Of a DNA stretch of 12,952 bases, positions 1-5,490 are shown in pieces; positions within the stretch are counted from its first letter, which is position 1, and each line of letters starts with the position of its first letter. The DNA lies in the NCBI GenBank assembly GCA_934488615.1, contig CAKSSJ010000041.1, positions 1 to 12,952 of the forward strand, in the 5' to 3' direction. This stretch comes from an uncultured Eubacteriales bacterium. Its GTDB lineage: Bacteria > Bacillota > Clostridia > Oscillospirales > Acutalibacteraceae. The translations under genes were made by a program, and so were the position numbers. The notes beneath the pieces were generated by a model. The model saw nothing but the letters and a program-made list of their open reading frames with translations, made no database searches and was not told the DNA's origin.

Positions 1-1010
1 ATCTTATCGGCTCTCTGCTTGCCCGTTTCGGCAGGGCTAAGGTTGCTATGCCGGGCGGCTGTAATTTCGGCGTCCGTCCGATCGACCAGCATATCAAGGG
101 CTTTGAGATTCTCGGCTCAACCGTAACTCTCAAGGAAAACGCTATGATCGACGTCGAGGCACCCGACCTTACGGGCGGTCTTGTCTATTTCGATGTGGTT
201 TCCGTCGGCGCAACGATCAATCTCATGCTCGCCGCCGTTAAGGCAAAGGGACTGACGATTATTGAAAATGCCGCCAAGGAGCCGCATATCGTTGACCTTG
301 CAAACTTTTTGAATTCTATGGGCGCAGACGTCAGAGGCGCAGGTACGGATGTTATTAAGATCCGCGGCGTTGAGCATATGCACGGCTGCACCTATTCGAT
401 AATTCCCGATCAGATCGAGGCAGGCACATTCATGGTTGCCGCAGTTGCAACGCAGGGCAATGTTCTTGTCAAGAACGTTATCCCGAAGCATCTTGAGTCG
501 ATTACCGCAAAGCTTATTCAGTGCGGCGCAACGGTTGAGGAATATGACGATTCGGTTCGCGTTATCGGTAACGGCAGACCCGGAAAATGCAACGTTAAGA
601 CGATGCCTCATCCCGGCTTCCCGACCGACATGCAGCCGCAGTTTGCAACAATGCTCTCAATTGCCGACGGTACAAGCATTGTATCCGAGGGCGTTTGGGA
701 CAGCCGTTTCCAGTATGTAGAGCAGCTTGCAAGAATGGGCGCTAATATTTCCGTCAACGGCAAAGCGGCTACCATTGAGGGCGTTGAATATCTCAACGGT
801 TCTCCCGTTAAGGCTGACGACCTCAGAGCAGGCGCGGCAATGCTTATTGCAGGCCTTATCGCAAGGGGAACGACCTCAATCGAGAACATAGTTTATATTG
901 ACCGCGGTTATGATAACGTTGTCGGCAAGTTCCGCAATCTCGGCGCAGACATTGTCCGAGTCAGCGAGGAGGACAAGCCCAAGGTTTTGGAAAATACACA
1001 GGTAGGTTAA
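1..1010 (+). CDS. murA: UDP-N-acetylglucosamine 1-carboxyvinyltransferase (MurA), 5'-truncated by window edge
   Basis: MurA transfers enolpyruvate from PEP to UDP-GlcNAc, the first committed step of peptidoglycan synthesis, in the cytoplasm. The frame is open from base 3, well before the first ATG at 48, and reads LIGSLLARFGRAKVA into PGGCNFGVRPIDQH, so the ATG at 48 is internal and the gene starts outside the window. The catalytic-loop cysteine (target of fosfomycin in this family) is codon 60-62. Other family hallmarks are HPGFPTDMQPQF (about 610-645), DLRAGAAMLIAGLIARGTT (about 820-876) and the C-terminal IDRGYDNV block (about 897-920). About 336 residues are present; against a usual length near 420, roughly 80 N-terminal residues are missing. 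An intrinsic terminator follows. Clostridia often carry two MurA paralogues; which one this is cannot be told from the fragment. Confidence 0.96.
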   Translation, partial: LIGSLLARFGRAKVAMPGGCNFGVRPIDQHIKGFEILGSTVTLKENAMIDVEAPDLTGGLVYFDVVSVGATINLMLAAVKAKGLTIIENAAKEPHIVDLANFLNSMGADVRGAGTDVIKIRGVEHMHGCTYSIIPDQIEAGTFMVAAVATQGNVLVKNVIPKHLESITAKLIQCGATVEEYDDSVRVIGNGRPGKCNVKTMPHPGFPTDMQPQFATMLSIADGTSIVSEGVWDSRFQYVEQLARMGANISVNGKAATIEGVEYLNGSPVKADDLRAGAAMLIAGLIARGTTSIENIVYIDRGYDNVVGKFRNLGADIVRVSEEDKPKVLENTQVG

Positions 1011-1028
1011 ATTATAAGTTAATTTTAT

Positions 1029-1056
1029 GCCCCGATTTGCTCGGGGCAATATTTTT
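1029..1056 (+). terminator. Intrinsic terminator after murA
   Basis: GCCCCGA (1029-1035) pairs perfectly with TCGGGGC (1041-1047) around a five-base loop and is followed by AATATTTTT. It sits 18 bases after the murA stop and just before the walJ ribosome binding site, so it would separate murA from the downstream pair, at least in part. Confidence 0.85.
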
Positions 1057-1075
1057 GACAAACAGGAAGGTACAT

Positions 1076-1861
1076 ATGGCTCGTTTTTGTTCACTCTTTT
1101 CTTCAAGCAGCGGTAACTGCACATATATAGGCTCATCGGGCGGAGGAGTGCTCGTTGACGCGGGAGTGAGCGCAAAGCAGATCTCATTGAAGCTCAACAG
1201 CATCGGTGTAAGCGAAAAGGACATCGGCGCCGTTTTTGTTACACATGAGCACAGCGACCACGTTAAGGGTCTGCGCGTCTTTGCGTCGAAATATAATATT
1301 CCCGTCTATGCGACCGTGGGAACGATTCGCGAGCTTGAAAAGATGGGCATTATAAACGGTAAATTCCCCGTTATTCCGATCGGTGACGGCGTTGAATGTA
1401 ACGGTCAGCTTGTTGTTCCGTTCCATACCTCACATGACGTTGCCGAAAGCTGCGGCTATTCCGTCACGACGAGCGACGACAGGCGGATCTGTATTGCGAC
1501 CGATACGGGAATCGTTACCGACGAAATGAGGGCGGCGCTGACAGGCTGTGACCTTGCGCTTGTTGAGAGCAACCACGATATCGGCATGCTTCGCAACGGC
1601 AGTTATCCGTATCTTTTGAAGCGACGTATTCTCTCCGATGTCGGACATCTTTCGAACATTGCATGCGGCGATTTTGTTACCGAGCTTGTAAAAAGCGGCA
1701 CAACACGTCTTATTCTCGGACACCTGAGTAAGGAAAATAACATTCCGTCGCTGGCATACAGAACGTCAAAATCGGCGCTTGACTGTATGGGTGCGACTGA
1801 AAACAGGGACTACATACTCAAGGTTGCAGGCTCGGACGAGTCGGAAACGGTGGTGCTGTGA
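1076..1861 (+). CDS. walJ: WalJ/YycJ-like MBL-fold metallo-hydrolase
   Basis: A 261-residue cytoplasmic metallo-beta-lactamase-fold hydrolase of the YycJ/WalJ group. Members of this group have been linked to cell-wall and cell-division homeostasis and to a 5'-3' DNA exonuclease activity; the exact role here is not shown by sequence. The metal-binding signature HEHSDH lies at residues 57-62, and further histidine/aspartate blocks follow (TDTG near 142, VESNHD near 165, GHLSN near 192, LGHLSKENN near 215). I chose ATG 1076, not the in-frame TTG at 1037, because AGGAAGG at 1064-1070 gives a five-base spacing and because the TTG lies in the loop of the murA terminator. The stop TGA (1859-1861) overlaps the rlmH start, so the two are translationally coupled. 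No separate promoter is obvious; transcription may come from read-through of the terminator. Confidence 0.9.
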   Translation: MARFCSLFSSSSGNCTYIGSSGGGVLVDAGVSAKQISLKLNSIGVSEKDIGAVFVTHEHSDHVKGLRVFASKYNIPVYATVGTIRELEKMGIINGKFPVIPIGDGVECNGQLVVPFHTSHDVAESCGYSVTTSDDRRICIATDTGIVTDEMRAALTGCDLALVESNHDIGMLRNGSYPYLLKRRILSDVGHLSNIACGDFVTELVKSGTTRLILGHLSKENNIPSLAYRTSKSALDCMGATENRDYILKVAGSDESETVVL

Positions 1862-2343
1862 TGTTAGGCGTTACGATAATCTGCGAAGCTAAGCTCAAGG
1901 AAAAGTATCTTCGTGACGCTTCGGACGAATATGTAAAGCGCCTCGGCGCATATTGCAGGCTGAATATAATCGAGCTTGCGCCGAAAAAGCTCCCCGAAAA
2001 TCCGTCGGAGAGCGAAATTGCGAACGCATTGAATGCCGAGGGCAAGGAAATTCTTTCAAAAATCCCGAACGGCGCAAAGGTCTTTTCAATGTGCATTGAG
2101 GGCAAGCAGCTCAGCTCGGAAAGGCTTGCAAAGGAGCTTGGCTCCTGTGGCGTGCTCGGCTTCAGCAATGTTGCTTTTATCATCGGCAGCTCGTACGGGC
2201 TTTCCGATGAGGTGAAAAAGCGCTCGGATTTCAGACTTTCAATGTCCGAAATGACGTTTCCGCATCAGCTTGCAAGAATAATGCTCCTTGAGCAGATTTA
2301 CAGGGCTTTTCGCATAAACAGCGGCGGAAAATATCATAAATAA
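1861..2343 (+). CDS. rlmH: 23S rRNA (pseudouridine(1915)-N3)-methyltransferase RlmH
   Basis: RlmH is a homodimeric SPOUT methyltransferase that uses S-adenosylmethionine to methylate pseudouridine 1915 in helix 69 of 23S rRNA on assembled 70S ribosomes. The 160-residue product matches the family length (about 155-160). It shows the N-terminal KLKEKYL block (11-17), the trefoil-knot SAM-binding block FIIGSSYGL (106-114), MTFPHQLARIMLLEQIYRAF (131-150) and the terminal YHK. GTG at 1858 is an alternative start one codon earlier; ATG 1861 aligns better with the usual N-terminus. The ATG overlaps the walJ stop, and no clear Shine-Dalgarno is seen, which fits translational coupling. The two genes form the end of this housekeeping block. 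Confidence 0.95.
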   Translation: MLGVTIICEAKLKEKYLRDASDEYVKRLGAYCRLNIIELAPKKLPENPSESEIANALNAEGKEILSKIPNGAKVFSMCIEGKQLSSERLAKELGSCGVLGFSNVAFIIGSSYGLSDEVKKRSDFRLSMSEMTFPHQLARIMLLEQIYRAFRINSGGKYHK

Positions 2344-2374
2344 GGCTGATTGTAAAAAAATTCTTTTTAAGGGC

Positions 2375-2403
2375 TTGACAAGAGAAAAAAGTCGTGTTAA
2401 AAT
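2375..2403 (+). promoter_or_regulatory. Sigma-A type promoter of the T-box transcript
   Basis: TTGACA (2375-2380), a 17-base spacer and TAAAAT (2398-2403) give an almost consensus housekeeping promoter, with transcription expected to begin near 2410. It lies 31 bases after the rlmH stop and directly ahead of the T-box leader. Confidence 0.85.
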
Positions 2404-2409
2404 TCGTAC

Positions 2410-2690
2410 AAATAAAATATTCAAAGACAATGACGAAGAGGACTTAATGCGGTAGCTTTTCAGAGAGTCGGCGGCAGGTGAGAGCCGATAGGTGAGTTTT
2501 AGGTTTGTAGCTTCTGAGTCGGAGGGAAGAAAGATTTTCAAGTAGAACCCTCCCGTAAGGCTGCGTAAAAGCATAGGACTTGTTGGAGTCCGAAGTGGCG
2601 TTCAATGAACGCAATTTGAGTGGTACCGCGGGTAGTAAATTAGTAATTACAACTCGTCTCAAGGCAAAGAAGCCTCGAGACGGGTTTTTC
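2410..2690 (+). promoter_or_regulatory. T-box riboswitch leader, possible Val (GUA) specifier, no synthetase gene downstream
   Basis: T-box leaders sense uncharged tRNA: Stem I reads the anticodon and the antiterminator captures the free NCCA end, letting polymerase pass the terminator. Seen here: the Stem I base with K-turn-like elements (TGACGAAGAGGA at 2431-2442 facing CTTCTGAGTC at 2511-2520), the distal-loop motifs AGAGAG (2462-2467) and GGTG (2477-2480), a GGAGGG/CCCTCC stem near 2521-2554 with AAGTAGAA on its 3' side, a GGACT/AGTCC hairpin near 2576-2591, and the T-box core GAGTGGTACCGCGG (2618-2631), followed by a terminator. Placing the specifier one purine before the CTTCTGAG strand gives GUA (2507-2509), valine. 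The core UGGU (2621-2624) expects a tRNA with discriminator base A, which fits tRNA-Val and excludes Cys (UGU, one base upstream). UUU (Phe) at 2504-2506 is the next candidate. T-box identity is secure; the amino acid is not. Confidence 0.92.
2653..2689 (+). terminator. Regulated terminator of the T-box leader
   Basis: CTCGTCTC (2653-2660) pairs with GAGACGGG (2677-2684), including one T-G pair. An inner AGGC/GCCT stem (2662-2665 and 2672-2675) is separated from it by an A/C mismatch. A run of five T (2685-2689), then C, then five more T follows. This is the default off structure opposed by the tRNA-stabilised antiterminator. Confidence 0.88.
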
Positions 2691-2957
2691 TTTTTCTTGA
2701 CGGATCTTTTTCCGTTATACAGCCCAAAGCTCCCTCGGCATATAAGAATATAGCCGTCGAGACCTTTGAACGGTCTAACGAAAAAATCTCTCGTCAAGAT
2801 GTAATCGGAGAAAATTGCAACAGTGCATGCAGTACCTATGTACAGCTCCCAAACTGCAAAATCCACTGTGAACAATTTTTTCACAAACCGATTTAAGGTT
2901 TCCTTTTACGGTATACGAATTTAATCTCTTTAACCCATCGATGTAAGCAGAAATTTT
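2691..2957. other. Unassigned leader/intergenic stretch with imperfect inverted repeat
   Basis: About 270 bases between the T-box terminator and the palindromic repeat show no convincing gene on the + strand. CTTGACG (2696-2702) is inverted as CGTCAAG (2792-2798), and the inner flanks (GATCTTTTT at 2703-2711 and AAAAAATC at 2781-2788) are also nearly complementary, so about 100 bases could fold into one long imperfect hairpin. A smaller GACC/GGTC hairpin lies near 2761-2775. On the minus strand a frame opens with GTG at 2884 and runs back through this stretch, but it continues antisense into the T-box, so its lower half cannot be a conserved protein. Its first 65 or so residues are hydrophobic and ordinary-looking. 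I cannot decide between an untranslated leader, a small mobile remnant and a short minus-strand gene. Confidence 0.4.
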
Positions 2958-2958
2958 C

Positions 2959-3107
2959 CAAGGCTTCCCCTTGAGGGGAAGCTGGCGCGTAAGCGACTGA
3001 TGAGGTGGAAAAGTTCGAGTCAGATTTCAATAAATAAAGAGATAAAATTCCACCACCTCATCCGAGCGGCGCAATCCGCCGCCCACCTTCCCCTCAAGGG
3101 GAAGGCT
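2959..3107. repeat. MITE-like palindromic repeat, about 150 bp
   Basis: The left arm CTTCCCCTTGAGGGGAAG (2964-2981) recurs exactly inverted as CTTCCCCTCAAGGGGAAG (3087-3104). Inside, GATGAGGTGG (2999-3008) is inverted as CCACCTCATC (3053-3062). Each outer arm is itself a CTTCCCC/GGGGAAG hairpin with a four-base loop. The nested symmetry and the compact size fit a non-autonomous mobile or REP-like element; from memory such TTCCCCTTGAGGGGAA elements are common between genes of Clostridia. The middle (3009-3047) is AT-rich with no gene. The element sits between the T-box and the ligase gene. Confidence 0.8.
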
Positions 3108-3122
3108 GATAAACAAGATTCA

Positions 3123-3136
3123 AGGTGTAATCACCT
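3123..3136. promoter_or_regulatory. Short dyad upstream of the HTH-cupin-ligase gene, possible operator
   Basis: AGGTG (3123-3127) and CACCT (3132-3136) are inverted around TAAT, 31 bases before the start codon of a protein carrying its own DNA-binding domain. Autoregulatory sites of XRE-type proteins are often dyads of this size, but a five-base arm can occur by chance. No good separate promoter was found between the repeat and the start. Confidence 0.3.
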
Positions 3137-3167
3137 AATCATAAAACAACGAAAGGAATGGTCACAA

Positions 3168-5444
3168 ATGAAAGAAATGACAGGCTTGAATTTCAAGATC
3201 AACGAAATGGCTCAGCGTATCAAGGAGCTTCGTGAGATCGTGGGCTTTACTCCTGCCGAAATGGCGGAAAAGACCGACATGACTATCGAGGACTATATCG
3301 CCTGCGAGCGCGGCGAAAAGGATCTCACGTTTGCGTTCTTGTACAGATGCGCAATTGCTTTCAACGTTGATGTCAATGATATTATCGAGGGTAAAAGCCC
3401 CGTTCTTGCGTCATATACGGTCACAAGGAGCGGCGAGGGTCTCGAAATCGACCACGCTCACGGCATGGAATATTATAACCTTGCGGCGGCGTTCAAAAAC
3501 AAGATTTGTGAGCCGCTTTTCGTTAGGTGCGACCCGAACGAAGGCAGTGACGATATTGCACTTACGACCCATGACGGTCAGGAGCTTGATATCGTTGTCA
3601 GCGGTACTCTGAGAGTTCAGGTCGGCAACCATGTTGAAATTCTTCACCCCGGCGACACGATATATTTTGACAGCTCAACGCCTCACGGTATGATTGCCGT
3701 TGACAGGGAAGAAACGACGTTTTATGCACTCGTTTTCAATCCTGCCGGCGAGGTCGTTACACCGAAAAACACTATCGACGACGAATCCCCGAAGCGTTCG
3801 GGCACAGGCAAGCGAATTTACCATAACTTCATTCACCCCAAGGAGGACGAAAACGGTAAGATACTTTCTCTTTCATATGAGAACGAGGATAAGTTCAACT
3901 TTGCTTTTGACATTGTTGACGGTCTTGGAAAGAAGCTTCCCGATAAGCTTGCAATGCTTCATATTGACAAGAACAAGAACGAGCGCCGCTTCTCATTCAA
4001 GGATATGATGGAATATTCCGCTCAGACAGCGAACTATTTCAAGTCGCTCGGCATCAAGAAGGGCGACAGAGTTATGATCGTTCTCAAGCGTCATTATCAG
4101 TTTTGGTTCTCGATTCTTGCGCTTCACAAGATTGGCGCAATCGCAATTCCTGCAACGCATCTTCTCCAGGAGCATGACCTTGATTACCGCTTCAATGCGG
4201 CAGGAGTAAGCGCAATTCTCTGCACATCGGATGACGACACAGCTCATCAGGTTGACCTTGCGGCGAAAAACTCACCGACGCTCAAAACGAAGATTATTGT
4301 CGGCGAACCGAGAGAGGGCTGGCACGACTTTAATGACGAGGTCAAGCTCTTCAGCAAGGAATTTGAACGCACCGAGGACAGCGCATGCGGCAACGATAAG
4401 ATGCTTATGTTCTTTACATCGGGCACAACGGGCTATCCGAAAATCGCAACCCATAACTTTAAATATCCGCTCGGCCATTTCGTAACGGCGAACTATTGGC
4501 ACTGCGTAAATCCGAACGGACTTCACCTGACGATTTCCGACACGGGCTGGGCTAAGGCTCTTTGGGGCAAGCTCTACGGTCAGTGGCTTTGCGAGGCAGG
4601 CATATTTGTTTATGACTTTGACCGCTTCCATGCCTCCGATATTCTCCCGATGTTCAAAAAGTATAATATTACTACATTCTGTGCACCGCCGACAATGTAC
4701 AGAATGATGATCAAAGAGGATCTCACCAAGTACGACCTCAGCTCAATCGAGCATGCGACGATTGCAGGCGAGGCGCTCAATCCCGAGGTTTTCCGTCAGC
4801 TCAACAAGCTCACGGGACTTAAGGTTATGGAGGGCTTCGGTCAGAGTGAAACAACGCTTGTTGTCGGCAATCTCTTTGGTTCGGAGCATAAGCTCGGCTC
4901 AATGGGCAAGCCTGTTCCGACCTTTGATGTTGATATCGTTGACCCCGACGGTAAGAGCGTCGGCGTAGGTCAGGAGGGTGAAATCGTTATCAAGGCGGAG
5001 CGTGACAAGGTTCCCTGCGGACTTTTTATCGGCTACTACGGCGATGAGGAAAAGACCTCCGAGTGCTGGCATGACGGGCTTTATCACACGGGCGATGTTG
5101 CGTGGCGAGATGAGGACGGCTTCTATTGGTATGTCGGACGTATCGACGACGTTATCAAATCGTCGGGCTATCGCATCGGACCGTTTGAGATTGAGAATGT
5201 TATTATGGAGCTTCCGTATGTTCTTGAGTGCGGCGTTTCTGCCGCTCCCGATGAGGTAAGAGGTCAGGTCGTTAAGGCTTCGATCGTTCTCACAAAGGGC
5301 ACAGAGCCGACCGAGGAACTCAAGAAAGAGATACAGACCTATGTTAAGGAGCACACCGCACCCTATAAATACCCGAGAATTGTTGTTTTCAAGGATGAGC
5401 TTCCAAAAACAACGAGCGGCAAGATTATCAGAAATAAGCTGTAA
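3168..5444 (+). CDS. XRE HTH-cupin-acyl-CoA synthetase (AMP-forming) fusion protein
   Basis: A 758-residue cytoplasmic protein with three parts. Residues about 14-74 are an XRE-type helix-turn-helix. Residues about 115-195 are a cupin with H135, E139 and H173 in the usual metal/ligand positions. Residues about 215-758 are a complete ANL-family acid-CoA ligase: P-loop TSGTTGYPK (417-425), GFGQSET (556-562), YHTGD (639-643), GRIDDVIKSSGYRIG (657-671) and the adenylation lysine K752 in PKTTSGK. It should form an acyl-adenylate and then an acyl-CoA. The SDTGWAKALWGKLYGQW block resembles short/medium-chain acid ligases (ACSM-like); the substrate is unknown. ATG 3168 is chosen because AAAGGA (3152-3157) lies ten bases upstream; the longer frame from 3000 would translate the palindromic repeat. 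Regulator and ligase are separate neighbouring genes in many anaerobes and archaea (from memory); here they are one chain. A T-box lies about 480 bases upstream. Confidence 0.9.
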   Translation: MKEMTGLNFKINEMAQRIKELREIVGFTPAEMAEKTDMTIEDYIACERGEKDLTFAFLYRCAIAFNVDVNDIIEGKSPVLASYTVTRSGEGLEIDHAHGMEYYNLAAAFKNKICEPLFVRCDPNEGSDDIALTTHDGQELDIVVSGTLRVQVGNHVEILHPGDTIYFDSSTPHGMIAVDREETTFYALVFNPAGEVVTPKNTIDDESPKRSGTGKRIYHNFIHPKEDENGKILSLSYENEDKFNFAFDIVDGLGKKLPDKLAMLHIDKNKNERRFSFKDMMEYSAQTANYFKSLGIKKGDRVMIVLKRHYQFWFSILALHKIGAIAIPATHLLQEHDLDYRFNAAGVSAILCTSDDDTAHQVDLAAKNSPTLKTKIIVGEPREGWHDFNDEVKLFSKEFERTEDSACGNDKMLMFFTSGTTGYPKIATHNFKYPLGHFVTANYWHCVNPNGLHLTISDTGWAKALWGKLYGQWLCEAGIFVYDFDRFHASDILPMFKKYNITTFCAPPTMYRMMIKEDLTKYDLSSIEHATIAGEALNPEVFRQLNKLTGLKVMEGFGQSETTLVVGNLFGSEHKLGSMGKPVPTFDVDIVDPDGKSVGVGQEGEIVIKAERDKVPCGLFIGYYGDEEKTSECWHDGLYHTGDVAWRDEDGFYWYVGRIDDVIKSSGYRIGPFEIENVIMELPYVLECGVSAAPDEVRGQVVKASIVLTKGTEPTEELKKEIQTYVKEHTAPYKYPRIVVFKDELPKTTSGKIIRNKL

Positions 5445-5451
5445 AAAGAAA

Positions 5452-5482
5452 GGCTGTGACACACTCGTCACAGCCGATTTTT
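5452..5482. terminator. Bidirectional intrinsic terminator between converging genes
   Basis: GGCTGTGAC (5452-5460) pairs perfectly with GTCACAGCC (5467-5475) around a six-base loop. On the + strand it is followed by GATTTTT; on the minus strand by TTTCTTTTT. It can therefore end both the ligase transcript and the glycosidase operon, whose stops lie 7 bases before and 8 bases after it. Confidence 0.88.
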
Positions 5483-5490
5483 ATGCACTT

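Noticed and set aside
1052..1060. TTGACA at 1055-1060 as a walJ promoter
   Set aside because: Only 15 bases remain before the start codon, so there is no room for a -10 element and transcript start; it belongs to the tail of the murA terminator.
2444..2884. Minus-strand frame of 146 codons across the T-box
   Set aside because: More than half of it is the antisense of the T-box leader and its terminator, a common source of false genes; the GTG start has no well-placed ribosome binding site. Only its first part was kept as an open question.
3000..3167. Upstream extension of the HTH-cupin-ligase frame (56 codons)
   Set aside because: It translates the palindromic repeat, has no ribosome binding site, and a good AAAGGA-spaced ATG lies at 3168.
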